From: an uncultured Spirochaetaceae bacterium
Lineage (GTDB): Bacteria > Spirochaetota > Spirochaetia > Treponematales > Treponemataceae
Direction: 5' to 3'
Assembly: GCA_902778325.1 (NCBI GenBank)
Contig: CACYWZ010000002.1
Location: 92,327-156,326 of the forward strand
DNA length: 64,000 nt
Shown here: positions 1 through 7,494 of the stretch, piece by piece
How the letters are laid out: every line of letters starts with the position of its first letter
Numbering within the stretch: position 1 is the first letter of the stretch
Translations under genes and position numbers: made by a program
Notes under the pieces: generated by a model
The model's input: only the letters and a program-made list of their open reading frames with translations
What the model was told of the DNA's origin: nothing
The model's database searches: none

Positions 1-1145
1 GAAGCATTGTTCATTGCTTCCCAGTATGTTCCCATCTCAGGAATTGATGGCATTGGGAATGCAAAATCAAGCTGTGTGATAAAGCCTGTCATATATGGGC
101 TGTCAACTTTGACCTTGAGGCTTGGAGCAGCCTTTGTGAGATTGAAGCGCAAAATCTGCATTTCATCGCTCATCAAGAACTTTGCAAACTCATTTGCCTC
201 TTCTGGGTGGTCAGAGTATGCAGAAACGAACATAGCGCGTGTTCCAGAGAATGAAGCAGCAGGCTTTGTGTCGCCTGGAAGAGATGGAAGAGGTGCGACT
301 CCGAAATCAATTCCCGCTTTCTCAAACGGAACAACATTCCAAAGACCAGTGATGTGGATTGCAGCAGTTCCGCTCTGGAATGCAGCATCAACAGTTGCTG
401 TCTCAAGGTCAGCAGCAGGAACAGGAAGAGCGTCTCTCAAGCTCTGGAAGAACTCCATGCCCTTTACAGCAGCAGGAGAGTTGATGTTTGAGTGCTTTGA
501 ATCTGTACCGTCAGCACCATAGAGGCGGTTTCCGTCAGCAGTTGTGAAAATAATTGTGTAGTAGCTGTTTCCGACGTCCATGACGAATCCATATTTTCCA
601 GGATTGTTCTCGTTGAACTTCTTTGCGAACGCAGCAAGGTCTTCCCAAGTCTTAGGAAGCTCATCTTCGCTGATGAGAGCCTTGTTGTAGAACATTGCAT
701 AAGTCTCAGCAGAAACTGGATAGCCGTACATCGTTCCGCCATAAGTCAACGCTGTTGAGCAAGCGCCAAGAGCATGAGCGCGCACCTCATCAGGATTTGA
801 TGTCGGAAGAACATGTCCGCCGGAAACAAGAGTTCCCAAGCGGTCATGAGGAGCTGCGAACACATCAGGACCTTTTCCCGCAGGACCATCAAGAGCAATC
901 TGTCCGATAGCATCTCCAAGCTCTACGTTGACATACTTGATATCAACATTCGGATGTGTCTCGTGGAACTTTGCGCCCGCCTGCTTGATGAACTCATCAG
1001 GTCCGTTTGTAGACTCCCAAACCGTAAGCGTTACGTTTTCGACTTTTGCTGCTGAGGAAGAAACCTCTTCCTTACCTTTGCCGCAAGACATAACCATAAG
1101 TCCTGCTGCCGCAATCATAGTTGCTGTTGCAAACCCTTTGAACAT
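1..1145 (-). CDS. MalE-like sugar ABC transporter substrate-binding lipoprotein (C-terminus outside window)
   Basis: Extracytoplasmic binding component of a carbohydrate ABC importer, closest in style to maltose/maltodextrin-binding proteins. The start at 1145 is preceded by AGGGG. Residues 1-20 form a lipoprotein signal ending in the lipobox VMSC (lipidated Cys21). The mature part opens with LTVWESTNGPDEF and carries the MalE-like stretch GPAGKGPDVFAAPHDRLG at about residues 87-104. The reading frame stays open to base 1, so about 381 residues are visible and the end is missing. It lies 48 nt downstream of a LacI-type repressor on the same strand, so it is probably co-transcribed with and controlled by it. 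Permease genes would be expected beyond base 1. Exact sugar specificity is inference. Confidence 0.88.
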   Translation of the reverse strand, partial: MFKGFATATMIAAAGLMVMSCGKGKEEVSSSAAKVENVTLTVWESTNGPDEFIKQAGAKFHETHPNVDIKYVNVELGDAIGQIALDGPAGKGPDVFAAPHDRLGTLVSGGHVLPTSNPDEVRAHALGACSTALTYGGTMYGYPVSAETYAMFYNKALISEDELPKTWEDLAAFAKKFNENNPGKYGFVMDVGNSYYTIIFTTADGNRLYGADGTDSKHSNINSPAAVKGMEFFQSLRDALPVPAADLETATVDAAFQSGTAAIHITGLWNVVPFEKAGIDFGVAPLPSLPGDTKPAASFSGTRAMFVSAYSDHPEEANEFAKFLMSDEMQILRFNLTKAAPSLKVKVDSPYMTGFITQLDFAFPMPSIPEMGTYWEAMNNA

Positions 1146-1193
1146 ATATAACCCCTTATATGTTTTTGTCCGCCTCACATGAAGCAGACTTAA

Positions 1194-2186
1194 TTACCTG
1201 AACAAAAAATTGTAATCAACATAGTTCCTGCTCTCAACCTCTTTTCCACAAAGACAAGAGAGAAGCAGCTCCGAAGCAGTTTTTCCAAGCGTGTATGCGT
1301 CAACATCAATCGCAGACACTTTCGGACTGCTGCATGAAAAAGCGAGCGAATCATGAAACGAAGCGATTTTCACCTCAGAAGAGCCTTCGTTGTACCTCTC
1401 GTTTTCCCATTCAATCGCGCCCTCACACAAAACATCATCAGCGCAAATCACTATCGAACCATCAAAGCCAGAAAGCGCCTCTTTAGCTTCCTTTGCGCTT
1501 TCAATATCAAGCGTCACAGAATAATCAGATTTTCCCAATTCATTCATCGCCTCAAGAAAGCCGTTCAGACGCATTTTATTGACTATGATGTTCTGCTTTC
1601 CGCAAAGAAAAATTATTTTTCCGGCATTGCCCGCCCGCTTCACTACCTCAAGCGTGAAAGAGCGGCACGCCTCCTCATTTTTTGCGTCAACCTGAATAAC
1701 GCTGTCATCGTTGTAAGAGCCTATTGCCACAAAAGGAATAGAATGTTCTTTCAAAAGCTCAACATTCTTGTCATTTTCCATAACACGCGTGAGAATAACA
1801 GCGTCAGCCTTGCCAAGCCTCAACATCTGCAAAAGCCCGTCAGAAGAGTTCTCATCATTCAAAACCAAAAGAACATCATAGTTATGCGATTTGACTTCAC
1901 TTGCAATCCCGAAAAGACAATTCTGAAAAAACGGCATGTCAGCGCGAGAAGCATTTCCCTGAAGCACAACACCGATATTCCATGTTTTTGCCTCCGCAAG
2001 ACCTTTCGCCATCAAGTTCGGGTGATAATCATGCTCTTTTGCAAAATCAATAACAGCCCTTCGTGTGTCCTCACCGATTCTGCCTTTCCCCGAAAGCGCC
2101 CGCGACACAGTCGTTTTTGACATATTAAGAGCATCTGCGACGTCTTGAAGAGTCATTCGTTTTTTGTTGCGCAATCGGTTATCCAT
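1194..2186 (-). CDS. LacI-family transcriptional repressor
   Basis: Sugar-responsive DNA-binding repressor of 330 residues. It has an N-terminal HTH (TLQDVADALNMSKTTVSRAL, about residues 12-31), the usual hinge, then a periplasmic-binding-protein-like effector domain. The frame is open further upstream to 2354, but a sigma70-type promoter (2281-2309) and a palindromic operator (2259-2268) lie inside that extension, so the start must be downstream of them. ATG 2186 puts the HTH at the normal distance; ATG 2156 is a less likely alternative. No clear Shine-Dalgarno is seen. The adjacent MalE-like gene suggests the effector is the imported sugar or a derivative. Confidence 0.88.
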   Translation of the reverse strand: MDNRLRNKKRMTLQDVADALNMSKTTVSRALSGKGRIGEDTRRAVIDFAKEHDYHPNLMAKGLAEAKTWNIGVVLQGNASRADMPFFQNCLFGIASEVKSHNYDVLLVLNDENSSDGLLQMLRLGKADAVILTRVMENDKNVELLKEHSIPFVAIGSYNDDSVIQVDAKNEEACRSFTLEVVKRAGNAGKIIFLCGKQNIIVNKMRLNGFLEAMNELGKSDYSVTLDIESAKEAKEALSGFDGSIVICADDVLCEGAIEWENERYNEGSSEVKIASFHDSLAFSCSSPKVSAIDVDAYTLGKTASELLLSCLCGKEVESRNYVDYNFLFR

Positions 2187-2258
2187 AGCCACTATGGTAA
2201 CATTGTTTTTTTTCGCTGTCAAATGATTTTCGCTTTTGAAACACTTATGGATTTTTGT

Positions 2259-2268
2259 GAAACGTTTC
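2259..2268. promoter_or_regulatory. LacI-family operator
   Basis: Perfect palindrome GAAACGTTTC with the central CG typical of LacI-family operators. It sits at about +6 to +15 of the predicted lacI transcript, which implies autoregulation. No second copy is seen between lacI and malE, so this operator probably controls both. Confidence 0.75.
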
Positions 2269-2280
2269 CACTGCTTTTTA

Positions 2281-2309
2281 TTTATATAGCAACATTTTTT
2301 ATCTGTCAA
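2281..2309 (-). promoter_or_regulatory. Promoter of lacI-malE unit
   Basis: On the minus strand, TTGACA (2309-2304), a 17-bp spacer and TATAAA (2286-2281) form a strong sigma70-type promoter. Transcription should start near 2274, just before the operator. Confidence 0.75.
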
Positions 2310-2540
2310 CAAATTTTTTTCTCGACAGGGAAGGCTTTTCCCTGCCACACTCAAAAGCCATTTTTGTGCGCACCGAAGCGATATTGGCGCATTTCAAATA
2401 TCGAAAAACTTTTGAAATATCATTTTCGGAGGAGCAAAATTAAGGCTGAAAATCTGGAAAAACGCCTTTGCCGCAACATCTTTTAGCGCGTTCTCATCGC
2501 GCAATTCTCGCAAAACTTGCAGGAAGATGGCAAAAAAATT

Positions 2541-2801
2541 GTATACGCTTCTTTCAATAGAAAAAGCAAGCCGTATACAATATGTATATGAGCAGAAAAC
2601 ATTCAAAGTCAGTCGTATACAAAGTGTATATTTTCTATCAATAGAATTTTCTGGTCATATACAATTTGTATTTTTAAAGAAAACACGCAAAGTGAGCGCG
2701 TATACATATTGTATATTGCTTTGCCAGCGTGTTTTTGACTCGTATACAATGTGTATACGGCTCAAAAATTCTACAAACCAGAACGTATACAATTTTGGTT
2801 G
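2541..2801. repeat. Phased palindrome array 1 (GTATACAATnTGTATAY, 42-43 bp period)
   Basis: Seven copies of a 17-bp inverted repeat start at 2541 (partial), 2573, 2615, 2657, 2700, 2742 and 2785 (partial). Intervals are 32, 42, 42, 43, 42 and 43 bp. The roughly 25-bp spacers are diverged. It lies between the lacI promoter and the 3' end of the GNAT gene. Chance ORFs run through it on both strands. Confidence 0.85.
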
Positions 2802-2871
2802 CTTTATCTTTCAAGGCTGCTCGTCTACACTTGCAAGACACTTGACTACCCGCTTCTTTTGACACGCAAAG

Positions 2872-3420
2872 TCAAAGCATGTTCACCATAATGATTTCAT
2901 CGCGATAAGAGCCGTCTTTGAGCTTGAACGCACGCGGAGTCATGCCGTATTCTTTGAAGTGCGCCTTTTCGTACAAATGGCGCGCTTTTGCATTGTCGCT
3001 GAAAACTCCGAGTTCAAGTTGCTCAAAGCCGTTTTTCCGAGCCTGCTCCACAGCCAGGTTTATCATAAAAGTGCCCAAACCTTGCCCTGTGTATTTTTGC
3101 CTGATAGACATTCCAAGATACGCTCTGTGGCGCATTTTGAGCAGCTCTCTCATACACACCACGCCCAAATCACCAATAATTTCGCCATCAAGATACGCAT
3201 TGACCAAAAAGTTTTGCTCGCTTTCTTCGATAGCCTTGAGTCGTTCCTTTCGCACCTCAAGGCTCATCTCGCCGTCCTCTGGATATCGCGCCATAAAGTG
3301 AGTTTCCGCTGCCACAGCCTCGTGATGAGCCTTCACCAAAGCCGCATCGTCTGCCGTCGCGCTTTTTATGACAACCTCTCTTCCGTTTTTGAGCACAAAC
3401 TTTGTTTCATCAATCTTCAT
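2872..3420 (-). CDS. GNAT family N-acetyltransferase
   Basis: Acetyl-CoA dependent N-acetyltransferase of 182 residues; substrate unknown. The acetyl-CoA pyrophosphate loop is QKYTGQGLGT (about residues 109-118), followed by the typical ELGVFSDNAKARHLYEKAHFKEYG region with the conserved N and Y. ATG 3420 is chosen because AGAGG precedes it; an upstream in-frame ATG at 3447 lacks one. It follows the CrtO-like gene by 29 nt on the same strand, so they are probably co-transcribed. A clear paralogue lies at 22214-22765, sharing the AAETHF segment, the HRA motif and the C-terminal FRLEDGS-type motif. Confidence 0.88.
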   Translation of the reverse strand: MKIDETKFVLKNGREVVIKSATADDAALVKAHHEAVAAETHFMARYPEDGEMSLEVRKERLKAIEESEQNFLVNAYLDGEIIGDLGVVCMRELLKMRHRAYLGMSIRQKYTGQGLGTFMINLAVEQARKNGFEQLELGVFSDNAKARHLYEKAHFKEYGMTPRAFKLKDGSYRDEIIMVNML

Positions 3421-3449
3421 AAAAACCTCTAAAATATCATACTGCAAAG

Positions 3450-3977
3450 TTAGTCAAAAGCAATCATTTTAAGATAGCGAGGGCGGTTATAGCGCTGTAT
3501 TATCACAAAAGGAATGTCGCAAATCGTAGAAAATATCGATGTGAGAAGAAAAACATTTGCTGCGCCAAAGAAAGCACAAAGGAAGAGCGGAGCAAAACTG
3601 AGAATGATGATTATTTCGTGCCCGATTTCAGCCCTAAGAGATGCCTCATAAATCTTTTTTGCCTCTTTTTTCCTTATATCGAACGACGAAGGGCGCGCAG
3701 TCGGGAGTTTTGCTTTCCAGCGCTTCACTTTCATAAGCGAATACAGTTTCCGCTCGGCTTTGCTCACTTTTATCCATCGCTTTGGAAGAGGAAGCACATT
3801 GCCCGCAAGAAAGCCAATAATAAGGCGCATAAAAAAATGATACGTCGTTGTTCCAAACGTGATTGAAAGCGTCAAAAACACACTTTCTGAAGTACACGCA
3901 TACAAAAGACAAAATAATATTGCAACCACAAAAAGAGCAATCGCAATAATTTTGATTTGTTTTACCCACTCACTCAT
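3450..3977 (-). CDS. CrtO-like membrane acyltransferase family protein
   Basis: Membrane protein of 175 residues with about four hydrophobic segments (near residues 8-28, 40-55, 125-143 and 145-165). The central KRWKAKLP motif and the RAEIGHEI motif resemble glycosyl-4,4'-diaponeurosporenoate acyltransferase (CrtO) family proteins, which are also found outside carotenoid pathways. No carotenoid genes are nearby, so the substrate is unknown. ATG 3977 is favoured because the further-upstream ORF extension would run a non-membrane lead-in into tRNA promoter DNA; no strong ribosome-binding site is visible. Confidence 0.55.
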   Translation of the reverse strand: MSEWVKQIKIIAIALFVVAILFCLLYACTSESVFLTLSITFGTTTYHFFMRLIIGFLAGNVLPLPKRWIKVSKAERKLYSLMKVKRWKAKLPTARPSSFDIRKKEAKKIYEASLRAEIGHEIIIILSFAPLFLCAFFGAANVFLLTSIFSTICDIPFVIIQRYNRPRYLKMIAFD

Positions 3978-4051
3978 AATCTTATTATCGCACAAGAAAA
4001 AAGAAGTTCTTATGCCAAAAGCAACAAAGCAGTATCGCATAAAAACAGTTA

Positions 4052-4081
4052 TTGACACTTTTATTTTGATTGACGTATTAT
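4052..4081 (+). promoter_or_regulatory. Promoter of tRNA-Ser(CGA)
   Basis: TTGACA at 4052-4057 and TATTAT at 4076-4081 are spaced 18 bp, ending 12 nt before the tRNA. Confidence 0.55.
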
Positions 4082-4093
4082 AATGCCATATTT

Positions 4094-4178
4094 GGAGCGA
4101 TGGCAGAGTGGTCGAACGCGGCGGAATCGAAATCCGTTATACCGCAAGGTATCGGGGGTTCAAATCCCTCTCGCTCCG
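4094..4178 (+). tRNA. tRNA-Ser (anticodon CGA)
   Basis: Type II tRNA with acceptor GGAGCGA pairing to TCGCTCC and discriminator G, a long variable arm (ATACCGCAAGGTAT), T-loop TTCAAAT and anticodon loop ATCGAAA. CCA is not encoded. Confidence 0.93.
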
Positions 4179-4240
4179 AGGATTCGTTGTACTAAACAAT
4201 AGGGGAAATAAAAAAATAAAAGATTTTTTCCTTTTTCCTA

Positions 4241-4269
4241 TTGACACTTTTTCCAAAATAAAATAGTAT
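4241..4269 (+). promoter_or_regulatory. Promoter of tRNA-Ser(TGA)
   Basis: TTGACA at 4241-4246, a 17-bp spacer and TAGTAT at 4264-4269, 16 nt before the tRNA. The second tRNA-Ser therefore has its own promoter. Confidence 0.6.
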
Positions 4270-4285
4270 ACGAATACGCTGTTTT

Positions 4286-4370
4286 GGAGCGATGGCAGAG
4301 TGGTCGAACGCGGCGGTCTTGAAAACCGTTATACCGCAAGGTATCGGGGGTTCAAATCCCTCTCGCTCCG
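4286..4370 (+). tRNA. tRNA-Ser (anticodon TGA)
   Basis: Nearly identical to the CGA tRNA upstream, differing mainly in the anticodon arm (GGTCTTGAAAACC). This suggests a local duplication. Same acceptor, long variable arm and discriminator G. Confidence 0.94.
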
Positions 4371-4378
4371 TATTGCGT

Positions 4379-4463
4379 GGAAGCGTGGTAGAGCGGTAAT
4401 ACAACGGATTGCTAATCCGTCACTTCCGTAAGGGGTGGGCAGGTTCAACTCCTGTCGCTTCCG
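4379..4463 (+). tRNA. tRNA-Ser (anticodon GCT)
   Basis: Acceptor GGAAGCG pairs with CGCTTCC, discriminator G, anticodon stem CGGAT/ATCCG with anticodon GCT, and a long variable arm (CACTTCCGTAAGGGGTG). It begins 9 nt after the preceding tRNA and is probably part of the same transcript. Confidence 0.93.
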
Positions 4464-4493
4464 TCGGACCAAACGGTTTGGTTTAATTTATTT

Positions 4494-4569
4494 GAGATTG
4501 TAGCTCAGTTTTGGATAGAGCGCGTCCCTGCGGAGGACGAGGTCGCACGTTCGAATCGTGTCAGTCTCA
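4494..4569 (+). tRNA. tRNA-Arg (anticodon GCG)
   Basis: A 76-nt tRNA: acceptor GAGATTG/CAGTCTC with discriminator A, anticodon stem CGTCC/GGACG and loop CTGCGGA, which places GCG at positions 34-36. Bacteria normally use ACG (inosine) for the CGN box, so a G34 tRNA is unusual. A terminator hairpin follows. Confidence 0.85.
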
Positions 4570-4575
4570 TTATTC

Positions 4576-4606
4576 AGGTCTGCCAAAATCATGGCGGACC
4601 TTTTTT
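4576..4606 (+). terminator. Terminator after tRNA-Arg
   Basis: GGTCTGCC / GGCGGACC stem with an 8-nt loop followed by six T residues. Confidence 0.85.
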
Positions 4607-4616
4607 CGTAATCACT

Positions 4617-4703
4617 GGAAAGTTGTCCGAGTGGTTTAAGGTCCACGCTTGGAAGGCGTGCATACTCGAAAGAGTATCCGGGGTTCGAATCCCCGACTTT
4701 CCG
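4617..4703 (+). tRNA. tRNA-Ser (anticodon GGA)
   Basis: Type II tRNA: acceptor GGAAAGT/ACTTTCC, discriminator G, anticodon stem CACGC/GCGTG with loop TTGGAAG, and long variable arm ATACTCGAAAGAGTAT. It is the fourth serine isoacceptor in 600 bp. Confidence 0.94.
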
Positions 4704-4709
4704 ATATAT

Positions 4710-4809
4710 GAGTCCATGTTCTAAGCAAGATGTGGGCGCAAAACCCCGCCAGATTCGGAAGAAAGCAACGGTATGCGCTTTATGTCTGTGCCCTAGTCAA
4801 CATGGGCTC
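4710..4809 (+). ncRNA. ffs: Signal recognition particle RNA, small bacterial (4.5S) type
   Basis: About 100 nt. The ends pair (GAGTCCATGTT with AACATGGGCTC). The apical domain contains the conserved TTCGGAAGAAAGCAACGGT region, corresponding to the GGAA tetraloop and asymmetric loop of E. coli 4.5S RNA that bind Ffh. A T6 run at 4810-4815 gives the terminator. It begins only 7 nt after tRNA-Ser(GGA), so the two may be processed from one transcript. Confidence 0.85.
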
Positions 4810-4833
4810 TTTTTTATGCGAAGGGAAAAATCT

Positions 4834-5238
4834 ATGAGCGACAAAAAACTGTATAGTTGCATCACAAAAGCCACAAAAAGCGAAAACGGAAATCCAAGAC
4901 ATTCAATAAATTGGCTACTTTCAAAAAGAGGCGTCTTTTCAGTTTATGAAGATTATGTAAAATGCGGGGACTGGCAAATCTTGTTCTCACAAATTAAGTC
5001 GGCAAAACTTTACAAGACAAAGCAAATGTTTATCCCCGTAAATGTCCTTGAGCTGACAACGGAAACCGAGTCATACCAATTCGGCTTTAATCCGTGGGCA
5101 AATCCGTTCAAGAACCTCAAAATCGAATACGAAGTTGAAAGCGTAAAAATGGGGATGTCAGCATTCAGCCTTATTTTGCGAATTGCGCTTTTGATAAGCC
5201 TTCTCTTGATTTTCATCACAGAATACATCCAAAAATAA
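4834..5238 (+). CDS. Hypothetical protein with C-terminal membrane anchor
   Basis: A 134-residue protein of unknown function. The N-terminal 105 residues are soluble and beta-strand rich (WQILFSQIKSAKLYKTKQ, then VLELTTETESYQFGF), reminiscent of small membrane-anchored PH-like domains, but I cannot assign a family. A single hydrophobic helix (about residues 112-130) ends in EYIQK. ATG 4834 is chosen because AAGGGA precedes it and the longer frame from 4708 would translate the SRP RNA. No partner gene is evident. Confidence 0.72.
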   Translation: MSDKKLYSCITKATKSENGNPRHSINWLLSKRGVFSVYEDYVKCGDWQILFSQIKSAKLYKTKQMFIPVNVLELTTETESYQFGFNPWANPFKNLKIEYEVESVKMGMSAFSLILRIALLISLLLIFITEYIQK

Positions 5239-5318
5239 AGCCACAAAAAAGAGCAAAAAATATCTACGGAAAATCTGTTTTGTCTGTTATGATAAAAGAT
5301 AAGGAGAAAAACAGATTT

Positions 5319-6344
5319 ATGGATAAAGTCGTAACCTTCGGCGAAATTATGATGCGCATACAACCGCCAGATTATTACAGGTTCGTGCAGGTTGATTCGA
5401 TGACAACTACATTCGGAGGCGCAGAGGCGAATGTCGCGGTGTCTTTGGCGAACTTCGGGCTTGACTCGTACTATGTCACAAAACTTCCCGCCCACGAAAT
5501 CGGGCAGTCGGCTCTCAACGCGCTGAGGCGCTACGGCGTGAGGACAGATTACATCGTGCGCGGAGGAGAAAGGCTCGGAATCTATTTCAATGAGCGCGGC
5601 GCAAGTCAGAGAGGCTCAAAGTGCATCTACGACCGCAAGGGCTCGGCGATTTCACTGGCGAGAAGCGATGAGTTCGACTGGGAAAAAATCCTTGATGGCG
5701 CAAAGTGGTTTCACATCACGGGAATCACGCCCGCACTTGGCGAAAACATGGTTCAATCGTGCATTGACGCCGCGATTATCGCCCACAAGAAAGGCGCTAA
5801 AGTCTCGCTGGACATAAATTATCGCGCAAAACTCTGGACGAAGGAAGAAGCGCGCGAGGCATTGAGCAAAATCTGCAAGCACGTCGATATTTGCATTGCC
5901 AACGAGGACGATGCAGCCGACGTCTTCGGAATCAGGGCGGAGAACACCGACACGAAGAAGGGCGAAGTCAATACAGACGGCTACATCAGCGTCGCGCGAG
6001 GGCTAAAAGAGATGTTCGGCTTTGAAAAAGTCGCAATCACTCTCCGCTCGTCAATAAACGCAAGCCGAAACGACTGGCAGGCGCTCCTTTATGCAAACGA
6101 AAACGATTATGCCTTCTCCTCGAAGTACGAAATCTGGATTGTGGACAGGGTTGGCGGAGGCGACAGCTTTACGGCGGGTCTCATTTACTCAACGCTCAAA
6201 GGAAAGAGCACGCAAGAAATTGTGAGCTGGGCAAATGCCGCCTCATGCCTGAAACACTCAATAATCGGTGATTTTAACATGGTCAGCGCCGAGGAAGTTG
6301 AAAAATTGGCGCGAGGTGACGCGTCAGGACGCATTCAGCGCTAA
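5319..6344 (+). CDS. kdgK: PfkB-family sugar kinase, probable 2-dehydro-3-deoxygluconokinase
   Basis: ATP-dependent kinase of 341 residues. It probably phosphorylates 2-keto-3-deoxygluconate to KDPG in uronate/pectin breakdown. It begins MDKVVTFGEIMMRIQPP and has the PfkB signatures: FGGAEANVAVSLANFG near residues 32-47 for sugar binding, and VGGGDSFTAG with catalytic Asp282. AAGGAG lies 12 nt before ATG 5319, a little far; the upstream in-frame ATG 5280 has no better site. Family members with this opening are usually annotated KdgK, but other keto-sugar substrates are possible. No KDPG aldolase is adjacent, and it appears monocistronic with its own terminator. Confidence 0.85.
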   Translation: MDKVVTFGEIMMRIQPPDYYRFVQVDSMTTTFGGAEANVAVSLANFGLDSYYVTKLPAHEIGQSALNALRRYGVRTDYIVRGGERLGIYFNERGASQRGSKCIYDRKGSAISLARSDEFDWEKILDGAKWFHITGITPALGENMVQSCIDAAIIAHKKGAKVSLDINYRAKLWTKEEAREALSKICKHVDICIANEDDAADVFGIRAENTDTKKGEVNTDGYISVARGLKEMFGFEKVAITLRSSINASRNDWQALLYANENDYAFSSKYEIWIVDRVGGGDSFTAGLIYSTLKGKSTQEIVSWANAASCLKHSIIGDFNMVSAEEVEKLARGDASGRIQR

Positions 6345-6367
6345 TCCAAAAGTTATTTTTCAATATC

Positions 6368-6397
6368 GGGAGCAGAAAATGCTCCCTATTTTTTTTG
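6368..6397 (+). terminator. Terminator after KDG kinase
   Basis: GGGAGC / GCTCCC hairpin with a 7-nt loop, followed by TATTTTTTTT. Confidence 0.85.
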
Positions 6398-6431
6398 ATA
6401 TTTTGTATCGATTTGGGAAAACGGTCTTTCC

Positions 6432-6685
6432 TTGTTGCAAATTCAGCCAAAGAACTGCTTTTCTCTTCATTTGCATTGCAAAAACACTCAAAAACTGATT
6501 TTTCAGAGCATTTGCAATGCAAATTGTCTGGATATAGATTTTCTCACCTATTTGCACAGCAAATTGAATGAAAACCATTTTTTCACGCTTTTTGCATTGC
6601 AAATAGAGCAAAAACACCGCTCTTCGCACTTTTTGCATTGCAAATTCCTTGAAAAACGCATTCATCTCTTCATTTGCAATCAGGA
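6432..6685. repeat. Phased palindrome array 2 (TTTGCATTGCAAAT, 40-41 bp period)
   Basis: Units start at about 6432 (partial), 6470, 6511, 6551, 6591, 6632 and 6673 (partial), giving intervals of 38, 41, 40, 40, 41 and 41 bp. The core is a palindrome TTTGCAnTGCAAA. Spacers of about 27 bp are unlike each other except for A/T runs. It lies between convergent gene ends. Confidence 0.85.
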
Positions 6686-6695
6686 TTGCTCATCT

Positions 6696-7421
6696 TTAGC
6701 GTCCGAAGAGAGAAAAACCTCTTCCAGAGCGCGAAATGTGTGCGCCAGGCTTAATCCACTGAATTGTTTTGCTCATATTCTTTCCTCGCTCGCAATATTC
6801 GCCCAGATATTGGAAAATCCAACGTGCGAGCGCGCTATCCTCGCGGAATTCTTGCTCTTCGCAGTCGGCAAGGACAAGAAAAAAGTCTGCAAAGTCGCTT
6901 TCGAGGTTCATCGCCGCAAGATTTTCGGCAAAAGCCATAAAAGAGGCGGCGGCGGCGGATATATGGGGGAGGGAAGCGCTCGTTTTGTCCAGACCTTCGC
7001 GTGAAAGGGAGACAAGGGAGTAATTTTTTCGAATCAGGAAAATAATTTTTGCTTTCTCGCTTCCTTTTTGCTTTTTGAAGCGTTCCAAAAGCGAGAGGGA
7101 AAGATACTGAAAGCCGGCATTCTCTTCGTCCAAAACTTTTGAGCATTCGCTTATCGTCATGGTTTTCATGTTCCTGGAAAGTTCTTCTTCGTCAAAATAA
7201 AGCAGTGCCTCGCTTATTTTTGCTGAAGAGCTTTGAGATTTGACGAGAAAATTTTTTGTGGAAATCGGAGAGCTTTTATTCCAAAAGATTTCGTATTCTT
7301 TATTGCTCTCGCCCTGCGTTTTCACGCTTCTGAAAGCTTTTCTTCCATTTCTTTGCGCTTCTTCAAGAAATGCTCGTGTGTCTTTTCCTGCCTGAATGAA
7401 GATTTTTTCCATATTTTCCAT
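6696..7421 (-). CDS. Hypothetical cytoplasmic protein
   Basis: A 241-residue Lys/Glu/Ser-rich protein, predicted mostly helical, with no signal peptide, membrane segment or recognised motif. The start region is MENMEK; ATG 7421 or 7412 could be used, and neither has a Shine-Dalgarno. A minus-strand TATAAT (7437-7432) lies 10 nt before ATG 7421, consistent with a leaderless message. The gene is divergent from the DAACS transporter, and the two promoters overlap. Its 3' end abuts phased array 2. Function unknown. Confidence 0.7.
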   Translation of the reverse strand: MENMEKIFIQAGKDTRAFLEEAQRNGRKAFRSVKTQGESNKEYEIFWNKSSPISTKNFLVKSQSSSAKISEALLYFDEEELSRNMKTMTISECSKVLDEENAGFQYLSLSLLERFKKQKGSEKAKIIFLIRKNYSLVSLSREGLDKTSASLPHISAAAASFMAFAENLAAMNLESDFADFFLVLADCEEQEFREDSALARWIFQYLGEYCERGKNMSKTIQWIKPGAHISRSGRGFSLFGR

Positions 7422-7455
7422 GATGGATTGGATTATAGCACATATCTGATAAATC

Positions 7456-7484
7456 TTGTAGCAGAGTTTTTAGTATGGTATAAT
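7456..7484 (+). promoter_or_regulatory. Promoter of DAACS transporter
   Basis: TTGTAG at 7456-7461, a 17-bp spacer and an extended -10 TGGTATAAT ending at 7484. The ATG at 7495 is 10 nt after the -10, with no Shine-Dalgarno, so the mRNA is probably leaderless. Confidence 0.7.
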
Positions 7485-7494
7485 TTTGCTCATT

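Noticed and set aside
7-522. 171-codon plus-strand ORF at the window start
   Set aside because: Exact shadow of the MalE-like gene on the opposite strand, which has a lipobox and family motifs.
2187-2354. N-terminal extension of the LacI protein to 2354
   Set aside because: It would translate the promoter and operator of the same gene.
6432-7004. 190-codon plus-strand ORF
   Set aside because: Runs through array 2 and antisense to the 6696-7421 gene; no ribosome site.
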